This document shows, one piece after another, positions 1 to 7,861 of a DNA stretch of 64,000 nt (positions are counted from its first letter, which is position 1; each line of letters begins with the position of its first letter). The stretch lies in assembly GCF_040105385.1 (NCBI RefSeq), contig NZ_JBEDNQ010000014.1:62001-126000 (forward strand), written 5' to 3'. The notes below the pieces were generated by a model. The model worked only from the letters and a program-made list of their open reading frames with translations, did not search any database and was not told the DNA's origin. The position numbers and the translations under genes are program-made. Source of the DNA: Pseudonocardia nematodicida (GTDB taxonomy: Bacteria > Actinomycetota > Actinomycetes > Mycobacteriales > Pseudonocardiaceae).

Positions 1-255
1 CGGCAGCAGCCGCGGTGCCTGGAACCCGACGGCCCGTCTGCGGGCGACCGTGACCTCCCCGGTGACGTCGTGGTCGAGGTCGGCCAGCACCCGCAGCAGG
101 GTCGACTTGCCGCATCCCGAGGCGCCGAGCAGCGCCACGAACTGGCCCGGTTCGATGTCGAGGTCGAGCCCGTCGATCACCGCCCGGTCGCCGAAGCGCC
201 TGCTCAGGCCACGGACCGAGACGGGGTTCACCGTCCGCTGAACGCCGGTCGCCAT
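1..255 (-). CDS. SsuB-like ABC transporter ATP-binding protein (partial, C-terminus outside window)
   Basis: This is the N-terminal part of a nitrate/sulfonate/taurine-type ABC ATPase that energises import through the permease encoded just upstream. The ATG at 255 opens a frame with a Walker A motif of the form GASGCGKST (about residues 43-51), followed by the beginning of the Q-loop region before the window edge. It overlaps the 3' end of the permease gene by 28 bases, so the two are probably co-translated. The signature motif, Walker B and the rest of the protein lie to the left of the window. The substrate cannot be read from this fragment; sulfonate is inferred from the cysteine leader peptide at 1547-1624. 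Confidence 0.85.
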   Translation of the reverse strand, partial: MATGVQRTVNPVSVRGLSRRFGDRAVIDGLDLDIEPGQFVALLGASGCGKSTLLRVLADLDHDVTGEVTVARRRAVGFQAPRLLP

Positions 256-1076
256 GACAGGAGCCCCCTTTCCAGGAGCCGCACGACGGCGTCGCCGAGC
301 AGGCCGAGCAGTGCGTAGAGCGCGAGGCAGACGACGATCACGTCGGTCTGGAAGAACTCGCGCGCGGTGTTCATCTCGTAGCCGATCCCGGAGGTGGCAT
401 TGATCGTCTCGCCGAACACCAGGGCCAGCCAGGCGGTGCCGAGCGAGTAGCGCAGCCCGACCAGGAACTGCGGCATCGCCGACGGCAGGATCACGTGCCA
501 CACCTGGCCGAACCAGCCGAGCCCGAGGGTGCGGGCGGCCTCGACGAGCCCGGCGTCGACGTTGCGGATCCCGCCGAACAGGTTCATGTAGAGCGGGAAG
601 GTCACCGCCAGCGCGATCAGCGCGATCTTCGGCTCCTCGCCGATGCCGAACCAGATGATCAGCAGCGGGATGAGGCCGATGACCGGGACCGTCCGCATCA
701 TCTGCACCGGGGCGTCGATGATGTCCTCGCCGCGCCGGAACAGGCCGGACAGGACGGCGAGCACCACGGCGACGACCAGGCCGATCGCGATGCCCACGAT
801 CACCCGCAGGCCGGAGGCGGCCACCGCGCTCTGCACGGTGCCGTCGGCCCACATGCCGGCCGCGGTGACGGCGACCGTCGACGGTGCGGCCAGCACGTCG
901 CGGGGGAGGACGCCGGTCTCGGCCAGGACCTCCCAGAGCGCGATCAGCGCGACCGGCGAGATGGTCTTGACCAGCCAGCGGGGTACCTGTGCGGACCCGC
1001 GTCCCTGCCGGGTGCGGAGGGTCTCGACGTCGGGCGGCGCCTTGGCGCGCGCCGTCCGTTCGGTGGTCGTGGTCAT
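228..1076 (-). CDS. SsuC-like ABC transporter permease
   Basis: Integral-membrane permease (282 aa) of the SsuC/TauC/NrtB family, expected to form the channel for an aliphatic sulfonate or similar oxyanion. Hydrophobic segments lie near residues 38-52, 88-112, 130-145 and 150-168 and in the C-terminal 60 residues. The cytoplasmic EAA loop that contacts the ATPase is visible from E179 (EAARTLGLG, then ILPSAMPQ). The ATG at 1076 is chosen over an upstream in-frame GTG because CAGGGAG stands just before it and homology begins there. It is followed by the overlapping ATPase gene. The cognate binding protein is not in the window on this side and may lie to the left. Confidence 0.88.
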   Translation of the reverse strand: MTTTTERTARAKAPPDVETLRTRQGRGSAQVPRWLVKTISPVALIALWEVLAETGVLPRDVLAAPSTVAVTAAGMWADGTVQSAVAASGLRVIVGIAIGLVVAVVLAVLSGLFRRGEDIIDAPVQMMRTVPVIGLIPLLIIWFGIGEEPKIALIALAVTFPLYMNLFGGIRNVDAGLVEAARTLGLGWFGQVWHVILPSAMPQFLVGLRYSLGTAWLALVFGETINATSGIGYEMNTAREFFQTDVIVVCLALYALLGLLGDAVVRLLERGLLSWRPAFSGR

Positions 1077-1195
1077 GGGGCTCCCTGGGAGTGGTCGGCG
1101 GGCTCCGGGTGGAAGGGGGTGCCGGTGGGCCGCGACGGGGTGGCCGGGCGCCGCGGTGGGTCCGGCCGCGGGGCGTGCCCGACGGGATCCGCCGT

Positions 1196-1264
1196 GGTGA
1201 TCGCTGTCCGGGTTCCGGCAGGTGCCGTTCGTGGCATCGACCGGAACCCGTTCGGTGATCACCG
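1196..1264. repeat. Palindromic intergenic repeat, copy 1
   Basis: Imperfect inverted repeat bounded by TGATC and GATCA, with inner arms CGGGTTCCGG and CCGGAACCCG and a nested TGCC/GGCA pair. A related copy lies at 1379-1452 in the same orientation. REP/BIME-like in character. Confidence 0.55.
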
Positions 1265-1378
1265 CGGCCAGGCGTGAGCCCGGGCCGGTGCTGAGCGTCC
1301 GGGACCGGGCGGCCCGAACCGGACCGTCGGTAACCTTTCCGGAGTGCCGGGGCGCCTCGGTCAGGACCCCGGATCGGG

Positions 1379-1452
1379 CCGGTGATCGCCGTCCCGGCTC
1401 CGCTCGGTGCCGTCGACGGCACCGACCGGAACCGATCCGATGATCACCGGAT
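1379..1452. repeat. Palindromic intergenic repeat, copy 2
   Basis: Related to copy 1 at 1196-1264 (shared GGTGATCGC start, CACCGACCGGAACC core and GATGATCACCGG-like end). Its centre contains the perfect 20-bp palindrome CGGTGCCGTCGACGGCACCG. Confidence 0.55.
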
Positions 1453-1546
1453 GTGCACGGCCCGGCTCGGCGGTCGCGCCGGGGCCGGGGGCGCCCCGGC
1501 AGGCCGGCCGCCCCGGGCGCTGAGGCTCGTCAGGCTGGAATGCTCG

Positions 1547-1624
1547 TCAGGGTCGACAGAGCGCCGAGGCGACGCGTGCGAGGTCGATGTGCTCCCGCGT
1601 GGTGAGCAGCGCCGAACCCGTCAT
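1547..1624 (-). CDS. Cysteine-containing leader peptide (sulfur-regulation type), 25 aa
   Basis: A 25-residue ORF from the ATG at 1624 whose second half reads TREHIDLARVASALCRP. This matches the actinobacterial 'putative leader peptide' pattern (SRRHIDL-RV-SALCR) found upstream of sulfur-assimilation and sulfonate-transport operons. Such peptides are thought to act in cis: ribosome progress over the late cysteine codon senses cysteine supply and changes expression of the downstream genes. The next gene on this strand is the SsuC-like permease at 1076, after a 470-base structured gap. A TGTCCGGACA-like palindrome lies 90 bases upstream. The ORF is too short for ordinary gene callers. Confidence 0.75.
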   Translation of the reverse strand: MTGSALLTTREHIDLARVASALCRP

Positions 1625-1713
1625 GGGACGACCGTAGCCCGGGGCGCCCGGAAACCCAACCCTGGGAGTTGGGATTGCCGTCACTGTGTTTCGCCTGGTG
1701 GGACAGGGTGCCG

Positions 1714-1729
1714 ACCGGTCCGGACAGGT
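1714..1729. promoter_or_regulatory. Imperfect palindrome ACCGGTCCGGACAGGT, candidate operator
   Basis: Sixteen bases, palindromic except one position, about 90 bases upstream of the leader peptide at 1624. It shares the core GTCCGGAC with perfect palindromes at 7744-7757 and 9231-9246, also upstream of sulfur-type leader ORFs. Confidence 0.45.
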
Positions 1730-1766
1730 CATCGTCGCGAACCGGTCGGATCACCGCCCGCGAGCC

Positions 1767-2597
1767 TCAGGTCCAGCGGCGCAGCAGCGCCCGCTCGCCG
1801 ACCCCCAGGACGGCGTCGGTGAGCTTCCCGAGCAGCGCCAGCAGCACGATCGCCAGCAGCAGGATGTCGGTCCGGCCGGTGTTCTGGCTGTCGATGAGCA
1901 GGAACCCCAGTCCGATCGACGACGCGATGAGCTCGGCCGCCACCAGGAACAGCCAGCCCTGGGCCAGCCCGAGCCGCAGCCCGGACAGCGCGGGCGGCGC
2001 GATCGCCGGCAGCTGGACCTGCAGGAACAACCGGAGCCCGGAGCGCCCGTAGGCGCGGCCCACCTCGACGAGCTTCGGATCGACGTGCTCCAGCGCCGCG
2101 GCGATCGTCGTGTAGACGGGGAAGAACACGCCGATCGCGACCAGGGTGATCTTCGGCGTCTCGCCGATCCCGAGCCAGAGCAGCAGCAGCGGGACCCAGG
2201 CCAGCGACGGCACGGCGCGGATCGCCTGCACCGTCGGTGCCAGGAAGGCCCGCACCTGCACGGACAGGCCCACGAGCCCGCCGAGGACGAGGCCGGCACC
2301 GGCGCCCGCGGCGAACCCGAGCAGCACCCGCTGCATGCTGATCGCGATGTGCTGCCACAGCTCGCCGCGGCCTGCGAGCTCGCCGAGCGCGGCGGCTACG
2401 TCGAGCGGGGCAGGCAGCTGGGCGGGGGAGAACCGGCCGGACGCGGCCAGCAGGTGCCAGCCGACGACGAGCAGCACCGGCAGCACCAGGCCCGCCCCGG
2501 CCGCGGCGAGCACGCTCCGGAGCCGTCGCGAGGAGCGCCCGGCCGGGGTGCTCGGCGGGGCGTCGGGCCGGGTGAGCGGCGGTTCGGTGACGGTCAC
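1767..2597 (-). CDS. SsuC-like ABC transporter permease
   Basis: A 276-residue permease of the sulfonate/nitrate/taurine importer family. About six membrane segments are seen, the first near residues 28-52, with an EAA-type loop starting near residue 178 (EVGRAYG then QLPAIAPPALSG). The GTG start at 2597 overlaps the stop of the upstream binding-protein gene in a GTGA arrangement, indicating translational coupling. It is the last gene of a six-gene minus-strand run from 7327. It shares the family fold but is clearly diverged from the permeases at 228-1076 and 4496-5398, so this is not a recent duplication. Substrate specificity is inferred only from family and context. Confidence 0.88.
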   Translation of the reverse strand: MTVTEPPLTRPDAPPSTPAGRSSRRLRSVLAAAGAGLVLPVLLVVGWHLLAASGRFSPAQLPAPLDVAAALGELAGRGELWQHIAISMQRVLLGFAAGAGAGLVLGGLVGLSVQVRAFLAPTVQAIRAVPSLAWVPLLLLWLGIGETPKITLVAIGVFFPVYTTIAAALEHVDPKLVEVGRAYGRSGLRLFLQVQLPAIAPPALSGLRLGLAQGWLFLVAAELIASSIGLGFLLIDSQNTGRTDILLLAIVLLALLGKLTDAVLGVGERALLRRWT

Positions 2598-3625
2598 TCC
2601 CCGGCCGTCCCGTCCGATCGGGTCCCGGCGGCGTCCCGGGCGAACCGCGGCTCGAACAGGGTGTCCAGCGCGGTGCGGGTGTCGTCCTCGGAGCGGACGA
2701 GCCCCTCGGAGACCAGGGTCGGGACGAGCCGCTCCAGCACCTCCCGCTGGGCCGGTCCGGGCACCGGATCGATGTCGACCTGGGTCCGCTCGAGAAGCTG
2801 CAGCCGCGCGACCTCCGGGGTGATGCTCGCGGCCTCGGCGAGGGTCTCGACGGCCGCGTCGGGGTTCTCGACGATCCAGGCCCGGGCCCGCTCGTAGGCG
2901 CGGACCACGGTCGCGGCGGTCTCCGGGTCGCGCTCCAGGAACGACTCGTTCGCGTTGAGCAGCCCGTAGGAGTTGAAGTCGAGGTTCCGGTAGATCAGCT
3001 GCGACCCGGCGTCGAGCTCGCTCTGGGCCATGAACGGGTCGAGACCGGCCCAGGCGTCGACGTCACCGCGTTCCAGCGCGGTCCGCCCGTCGGAGTGCTG
3101 CAGGTTGACGATCTCGACGTCGGACGGGCTCAGGCCCGCCCCGGCCAGGGTCTGGACCAGGAAGAAGTACGGGTCGGTGCCCTGGGTGACCGCGACCCGG
3201 GTGCCCGCCAGCTGCTCCGGGCCGGTGATGTCCGACCCGGCCGGGACGACGATCGCGGACCACTCGGGGCGGCTGTAGACGTCGATCGACTTGATCGGGG
3301 AGCCGTTCGCGCGGGCGAGCAGCGCCGGTGTCCCGGCGGTCGAACCGATGTCGACGACGCCGGCGCGCAGGTTCTCGTTGGCCTTGTTGCTGCCCTGGGA
3401 CAGGACCCACTCGACGGAGTCGGCGCCGAGCTCCTCCTCCAGCCAGCCCTGCTCCTTGATCACCAGACTCTCGGGGTTGTAGTAGGCGTAGTCGAGCCGG
3501 ACGGAGGCCCCGGAGGACCCGCCGGATCCGGAGTCGACGGAGCCGTCGGCGTTCTCGCCGGCGGCGCAGCCGGAGAGCACGAGCAGGCCGGCTGTGAGTA
3601 CGAGCAGGGAGCGGGACAAGCGCAC
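2594..3625 (-). CDS. SsuA-like ABC transporter substrate-binding lipoprotein
   Basis: A 343-residue extracytoplasmic solute-binding protein of the NMT1/SsuA type. It has a lipoprotein signal peptide (residues 1-20) with lipobox LSGC, Cys20 being the predicted lipidation site, followed by a Gly/Ser-rich tether to about residue 45. The periplasmic-binding fold begins with a typical beta strand (LDYAYYN) and includes the LVIKEQGWLEEELG and VVDIGSTAGTPALLAR segments usual for sulfonate-binding proteins. It lies between its ATPase (3641-4438) and permease (1767-2597), with a 15-base gap on one side and a 4-base overlap on the other. Probable ligand: an aliphatic sulfonate. Confidence 0.87.
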   Translation of the reverse strand: MRLSRSLLVLTAGLLVLSGCAAGENADGSVDSGSGGSSGASVRLDYAYYNPESLVIKEQGWLEEELGADSVEWVLSQGSNKANENLRAGVVDIGSTAGTPALLARANGSPIKSIDVYSRPEWSAIVVPAGSDITGPEQLAGTRVAVTQGTDPYFFLVQTLAGAGLSPSDVEIVNLQHSDGRTALERGDVDAWAGLDPFMAQSELDAGSQLIYRNLDFNSYGLLNANESFLERDPETAATVVRAYERARAWIVENPDAAVETLAEAASITPEVARLQLLERTQVDIDPVPGPAQREVLERLVPTLVSEGLVRSEDDTRTALDTLFEPRFARDAAGTRSDGTAGE

Positions 3626-3640
3626 AGGAAGCTCTCCGGT

Positions 3641-4438
3641 TCAGCGGGAGTGGTGGGTGGGGACGCCGAGGCGCTCGAGCAGGTCCGCGCGCAGCGCGAC
3701 GAGCTCGGGGTCGCTGCGGTCGCGCGGACGGGCCGCCGGCGGGGTGAGGTCGTGCACGACCGAGGCGCCCCGGTCCGGCTCCGGCCGGCCGAGGACGACG
3801 ACTCGGTCGGCGAGGTGGAGTGCCTCGTCGACGTCGTGGGTGACCAGCAGGATCGTCGCGCCCGAGGTGCGCTGCAGGTCGTCGACCAGATCCTGCATCT
3901 TCAGCCGGGTCAGGGCGTCGAGCGCGGCGAACGGCTCGTCGAGCAGCAGCACGCCCGGCGCCCGCACGAGGGCTCTGGCCAGCGCGGTGCGCTGGGCCAT
4001 CCCGCCGGACACCGCCCGCGGCCGGTACCCCGCGAACTCGCTCAGCCCGACCGCGTCCAGCGCGTGGGCGACGGCGGTGTCCCGGTCGGCGCGCGACGTC
4101 CCGTCCGGGACGCCGAACGCGACGTTGTCGGCGAGGCTGCGCCACGGCAGCAGCCGGGGTTCCTGGAAGACGACGGCGGCCCGGCGCTCGACACCGGTGA
4201 CCGGCTCGCCGTCGATCAGGACCGCACCGCCGGTCGGCCGGTCCAGCCCGGACACCAGCCGCAGCAGGGTGGACTTCCCGCAGCCCGACGCGCCGAGCAG
4301 CGCGACGACCTCCCCGGCGGCGACGTCGAGGTCGACGCCGTCGAGGACGAGGCGGGTGCCGGGCCCGCTACCGAAGGCACGGTCCGCCGAGTGGAGCCGC
4401 ACCGAGGCGGGTGGAGCCCAGGTGGAGACGGTCTGCAT
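3641..4438 (-). CDS. SsuB-like ABC transporter ATP-binding protein
   Basis: A 265-residue ABC ATPase. Walker A is GASGCGKST (about residues 49-57), the Q-loop glutamine near 91, the signature SGGMAQ near 143, Walker B LLLDEP near 163-168 and the switch histidine in VTH at residue 200. The sequence around QEPRLLPWRS is characteristic of the sulfonate/nitrate/taurine subgroup. It is placed after the permease at 4496-5398 (57-base gap) and before the binding protein at 3625, so it starts the second transporter set of the run. The ATG at 4438 is preceded by GAGGAAG-like purines. Confidence 0.9.
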   Translation of the reverse strand: MQTVSTWAPPASVRLHSADRAFGSGPGTRLVLDGVDLDVAAGEVVALLGASGCGKSTLLRLVSGLDRPTGGAVLIDGEPVTGVERRAAVVFQEPRLLPWRSLADNVAFGVPDGTSRADRDTAVAHALDAVGLSEFAGYRPRAVSGGMAQRTALARALVRAPGVLLLDEPFAALDALTRLKMQDLVDDLQRTSGATILLVTHDVDEALHLADRVVVLGRPEPDRGASVVHDLTPPAARPRDRSDPELVALRADLLERLGVPTHHSR

Positions 4439-4495
4439 GGAACTTCCTCGTTCGGATGCGGAGGGGCCGGATGCGGAGGGGTCGGATGTGGCGGG

Positions 4496-5398
4496 CTACA
4501 CGGTCAGCGCGAGCCCGCGGGCCCGCAGCACCCGTCGTTCGAGCGGCCGGAACACCAGCAGCTCGATGCCGATCCCGACGATCAGGATGAGCAGGATCGC
4601 GGTGAACACCTGGACGATGTTGTTGAGGTCCGCGCCGTACTTCAGGTACGCACCGAGCCCGAGGCCCAGCGCCGGTCCGGCGGCGATGATCTCCGCGGCC
4701 ATCAGGGACCGCCAGGCGAACGCCCAGCCCTGCTTGCACCCGGCCAGGTAGCCGGGCAGCGCGGCGGGCAGCAGGATGTGCCGGGCCATCGCGTACCCGG
4801 TCGCACCGAGTACCTGACCGGCCCGCGGCAGGATCGGCGGCACCTGGTCGATGCCCGCCACCAGCCCGTTCGCGATCGACGGCACCGACCCGAGCAGCAC
4901 CACGAAGAAGATCGTGGTGTTGGTCAGCCCGAACCAGAGCACGGCGGCCGGTACCCAGGCCACCGACGGCAGCGACTGCAGGCCGGTCAGCAGCGGGCCG
5001 ATCGCGGCCCGCACGACCGGCACCTTGGCGACCACCAGGCCGAGCGGGGTGGCGATGGCCAGCGCGAGCAGGAAGCCGAGCGCGGCCCGGCTCAGCGACG
5101 TCCAGAGGATCGACCAGATCTGCCCGCTCGCGACGACCTCGGCGAACTCGGCGCCGACCACACCCGGTGCGGGCAACCGGTACTCCGCCACGATCGCCGA
5201 CGCCCAGACCAGCTGCCAGACCACGACGACGATCGCCAGGGCGACCAGCGGCGGCAGCCAGGTCCGCAGGAACCGTTGCCAGGCCGGCGTGGTCCGCACG
5301 ACCGGGGTGTCCAGCGCGTCCAGCCCCGCGACGGCCGCCGCGGAGTCCCGGTCGGACTCGACCACGCCGACCTGCCGCCCCTCCTCCTCACGCGGCAT
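4496..5398 (-). CDS. SsuC-like ABC transporter permease
   Basis: A 300-residue permease with a roughly 45-residue hydrophilic N-terminal extension. Membrane helices then lie near residues 47-67, 100-125, 130-145, 155-175, 220-240 and 260-285. The EAA-type loop (GQVLGATGYAMARHILLPA) contacts the partner ATPase. The start at 5398 lies within the end of the ATPase gene 5388-6191 (11-base overlap), indicating coupling. With the ATPase and the lipoprotein at 6218-7327 it completes one SsuABC-like importer, first in the run behind the leader peptide at 7485-7556. It belongs to the sulfonate permease family; the exact substrate is not determinable. Confidence 0.88.
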   Translation of the reverse strand: MPREEEGRQVGVVESDRDSAAAVAGLDALDTPVVRTTPAWQRFLRTWLPPLVALAIVVVVWQLVWASAIVAEYRLPAPGVVGAEFAEVVASGQIWSILWTSLSRAALGFLLALAIATPLGLVVAKVPVVRAAIGPLLTGLQSLPSVAWVPAAVLWFGLTNTTIFFVVLLGSVPSIANGLVAGIDQVPPILPRAGQVLGATGYAMARHILLPAALPGYLAGCKQGWAFAWRSLMAAEIIAAGPALGLGLGAYLKYGADLNNIVQVFTAILLILIVGIGIELLVFRPLERRVLRARGLALTV

Positions 5399-6191
5399 GA
5401 CTGGTGATCACCTGCCGCAGCCGTCCGGTGATGTCGTCGTGCAGCTGCGCCTGCCGCTCGGCGTCGTGGCCGTCGGCGGGCACCGTCCACTCACGGACGA
5501 CGGTGCCCGGCCGCGACGACAGCAGGACCACCCGCTCGGCGAGCCGGACGGCCTCCCGCACGTCGTGCGTGACGAACACGATCGTCGTCCCGGTGGCCCG
5601 CCACACCCGCAGCAGCTCGCCCTGCAGGACGTCGCGGGTGATCGCGTCGAGCGCGGCGAACGGCTCGTCCATCAGCAGCAGGCCGGGTCCCTCGGAGGAC
5701 TCGGTGCCCAGCCCGGTGGCCGCCGCCAGCGCCCGGGCCAGCGAGACCCGCTGCCGCATGCCGCCGGAGAGCTCGTGCGGGCGCTTGCCCCCCACGTCGT
5801 CGAGCCGCACCAGGGCGAGCAGCTCCCGGGCCCGCTGCTGCCGGGCGGCACGGCCGTGCCCGGCCAGCTTCAGCGGGAGCTCCACGTTGCGCTGCGCCGT
5901 CAGCCACGGCATCAGCGCGGCCTCCTGGAACATGAACGACGGCCGGCCGGCGCTCACCCGGACCGAGCCCGAGGTCTGCCCGTCGAGTCCGGCGAGCAGG
6001 TTCAGCAGCGTCGACTTGCCGCAGCCGGACGCGCCCAGCACGCAGACGAACTCACCGTCGGCGACCTGCAGGTCGATGCCGTCGAGCGCGGTGACGGCCC
6101 CGGCGCCGGTGCCGAAGGTCTTGCCGACGCCGCGCAGCTCGACGGCGGAGGTCCGCGCCGCCGCGCGCCGGGTCGTGATGTCGACCGTCAT
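5388..6191 (-). CDS. SsuB-like ABC transporter ATP-binding protein
   Basis: A 267-residue ABC ATPase with Walker A GASGCGKST (residues 53-61), Q-loop in FMFQEAALMPW, signature LSGGMRQRVSLARA near 140, Walker B LLLMDEPFAALD near 170 and switch histidine in VTHDVREA. The FQEAALMPW segment is the usual form in sulfonate and nitrate importers. It carries a short insertion before Walker B (GLGTESSEGPG) compared with the sister ATPase at 3641-4438. It follows the binding-protein gene after 26 bases and overlaps the permease downstream. Confidence 0.9.
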   Translation of the reverse strand: MTVDITTRRAAARTSAVELRGVGKTFGTGAGAVTALDGIDLQVADGEFVCVLGASGCGKSTLLNLLAGLDGQTSGSVRVSAGRPSFMFQEAALMPWLTAQRNVELPLKLAGHGRAARQQRARELLALVRLDDVGGKRPHELSGGMRQRVSLARALAAATGLGTESSEGPGLLLMDEPFAALDAITRDVLQGELLRVWRATGTTIVFVTHDVREAVRLAERVVLLSSRPGTVVREWTVPADGHDAERQAQLHDDITGRLRQVITSHAA

Positions 6192-6217
6192 GAGGGTCCC
6201 CTTCTCCGTGGTCGGTG

Positions 6218-7327
6218 TCAGTTCGCCGCGGCCAGCCCGGCCGGGTCAGCGGCGGGCTCGCCGGCACTCTCGCGCACCGTGTTCAGCGCGGTCAGGTCCA
6301 CCAGCCCGTTCAGGTCGGCGGCGCTGTCCGCGACCCCGGCGGTCACCGCGTCCTGCGCAAGCTGCGGGAAGGTGCCGGCCAACGGGTCGGAGTCGAAGGT
6401 CAGCTCGGTGAACGCGCGGTCGAGGATCGGCTGGGCCAGCGCGTTGCCGGTGATCTCCTCGATCGCCGCGTTGGTGACCGTCTTGGCCTCGTCGGGCTGG
6501 TCGCGGATGAGCTCGATCGCCCGCTGCTCGCCGCGCAGGATCGCCTCGACGGTCTCCGGGTGGTCGCGCAGGAACTCGGTCCGGACGATGATCACCGTCG
6601 TCGGGAACTCGCCGTTCTCCCAGAGCTCGCGCTCGTCGAGCAGGACCGACGCCCCGGCGTCGACCAGTCGCGAGCTCCACGGCTCCGGGAGCCAGCCGCC
6701 CGCGACCTGACCGCTGCGGAACAGGTCCAGGGTCTGCGGGTTCTCGATGTTCTGCACGGTCACCGCGTCCGGCCCGTCGCCGATCGGGATGTCCTGCTCA
6801 CTCAGCCAGGTCTTGAGCGCGACGTCCTGGGTGTTGCCCAGCTGCGGGGTGGCGATGGTCTTGCCGCGCAGCTGCTCGGGCGAGGTGATGTCGGGGGAGA
6901 CGACGAGCTGGGCGCCGGCCGAGGTGGACCCGGCCACCAGCCGGACCGCCTCGCCGTTCGACTGCGCGAACGCGTTGATCGTCGGGCCGGAGCCGATGAA
7001 GGACACGTCGATCGACCCGCCGAGGAGCGCGTTGACCTGGTCCGGGCCGGCGTTGAAGGTCTGCGGGGTGAGCGTGGTGTCGCCCAGCTCCTCGGCGAAC
7101 AGGCCCTGCTCCACCCCGATCAGCGCGGGGGCGTGGGTGATGTTGGGGAAGTAGCCGAGCCGGACCTCGGCGGCGGGGGAGGTCTCGCCGGCCGCGGTGC
7201 CGCTCTCGTCGGCGCGGGTGCAGCCGGCCAGCACACCGACCGTGGCGAGCAGTGCGAGCAGGACGGCGGCGGTACGCCGCCGGGAGCTGCGACGCCCGGA
7301 ATCAGGGCGCAGGACGTGCGGGGACAT
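6218..7327 (-). CDS. SsuA-like ABC transporter substrate-binding lipoprotein
   Basis: A 369-residue solute-binding lipoprotein: basic n-region, hydrophobic core (residues 19-33) and lipobox LAGC with Cys36. The mature part starts with a typical SsuA strand (VRLGYFPNITHAPALIGVEQGLF) and has the family landmarks GSIDVSFIGSGP and GGWLPEPW. The asparagine/histidine-containing first strand resembles the nitrate/sulfonate/taurine binding group. It is the first structural gene of the minus-strand operon reaching to 1767 and is preceded by the leader ORF at 7485-7556 and a hairpin. High cysteine is expected to lower its expression. Confidence 0.88.
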   Translation of the reverse strand: MSPHVLRPDSGRRSSRRRTAAVLLALLATVGVLAGCTRADESGTAAGETSPAAEVRLGYFPNITHAPALIGVEQGLFAEELGDTTLTPQTFNAGPDQVNALLGGSIDVSFIGSGPTINAFAQSNGEAVRLVAGSTSAGAQLVVSPDITSPEQLRGKTIATPQLGNTQDVALKTWLSEQDIPIGDGPDAVTVQNIENPQTLDLFRSGQVAGGWLPEPWSSRLVDAGASVLLDERELWENGEFPTTVIIVRTEFLRDHPETVEAILRGEQRAIELIRDQPDEAKTVTNAAIEEITGNALAQPILDRAFTELTFDSDPLAGTFPQLAQDAVTAGVADSAADLNGLVDLTALNTVRESAGEPAADPAGLAAAN

Positions 7328-7453
7328 CGGGGACAGGGGTCCTTCCGTGGTGGGCCGCGCCCGGAAGGCGGGCGCGGTGCATCAGGGGGTGCCCGTCGCC
7401 GGGCACGGTCGGCTGTCGAGGGCTCGCCCGGGCGAGCGCGGACAGACCGGGGC

Positions 7454-7474
7454 ACCGGGGCGCGACGCCCCGGT
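7454..7474 (-). terminator. Attenuator-like hairpin after leader peptide
   Basis: Perfect 9-bp stem ACCGGGGCG/CGCCCCGGT with a 3-base loop, 10 bases beyond the leader-peptide stop at 7485 and about 127 bases before the SsuA-like start. No U-run follows, as is common in high-GC actinomycetes. It is a candidate transcription attenuator. Confidence 0.5.
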
Positions 7475-7484
7475 TTCGCACGGG

Positions 7485-7556
7485 TCAGCGACAGAGCTCG
7501 TTGAACAGCGGCGCGCGGCGGCTCGGCCAGAACGGCTCGAGGCCCGTCGCGAGCAC
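7485..7556 (-). CDS. LEPFWPSRR-type leader peptide, 23 aa
   Basis: A 23-residue ORF from a GTG at 7556 ending GLEPFWPSRRAPLFNELCR. It shares the nine-residue block LEPFWPSRR and a late Cys-Arg pair with a second tiny ORF at 9084-9161, while the flanking bases differ, so selection appears to be on the peptide. Position and form (upstream of a sulfonate-type operon, hairpin right after the stop, cysteine near the C-terminus, SRR motif) match the actinobacterial sulfur leader peptides, but the FWP core is not the common HIDL form. Start codon choice is uncertain because no ATG is available nearby. Confidence 0.6.
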   Translation of the reverse strand: MLATGLEPFWPSRRAPLFNELCR

Positions 7557-7743
7557 CGGGACGGACCGGCGAACGGCACGGACGTCGTCGGTGCGGCTGG
7601 AGGTGTCGGTCGCGGCGCTGTGCGCACCCCGGGGACGCGGACCGGGGCGCGAAGGCCGGCCCTGGCGCGTCGTCACCCGGACAGCGTGCGGGCCGGGCAC
7701 CTCTCCGGACAACCCGGTGTCCAGCGGCCAGGAATCCGGACGA

Positions 7744-7757
7744 GTTGTCCGGACAAC
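7744..7757. promoter_or_regulatory. Perfect palindrome GTTGTCCGGACAAC, candidate operator
   Basis: A perfect 14-bp palindrome in the divergent region between the minus-strand ssu-like operon and the plus-strand riboswitch. It shares the core TGTCCGGACA with the site at 9231-9246, so it could control both directions. Confidence 0.5.
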
Positions 7758-7861
7758 ATCGGCCCCGGAACGGGGCCCGTCCGGCTCCGCGGGACGGAAC
7801 GCGTGGTTCGGACCGTGTCGGTTGACACGCCCGTGCCCGGTCTCCGTACTCTCGGCTGCAG

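Larger units (their letters stand above)
1077..1546. other. 470-base non-coding leader region between a cysteine leader peptide and the permease
   Basis: No convincing gene is seen on either strand; the open frames here are high-GC artefacts. The stretch holds a pair of related palindromic repeats (1196-1264 and 1379-1452). It also holds a strong hairpin, 1478-1485 pairing with 1493-1500 (8 bp, loop of 7), about 50 bases after the leader-peptide stop in the direction of transcription. It is therefore probably an untranslated leader with attenuator-like structure rather than a lost gene. Confidence 0.5.

Noticed and set aside
1077..1546. Missing SsuA-like gene in the gap between leader and permease
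   Set aside because: No fragment of a binding protein could be read in any frame; the region is better explained by repeats and leader structure.
3095..5407. 770-codon open frame on the plus strand
   Set aside because: Shadow of the ABC transporter genes, with His/Gln/Arg/Gly-rich translation and no ribosome-binding site or domain.
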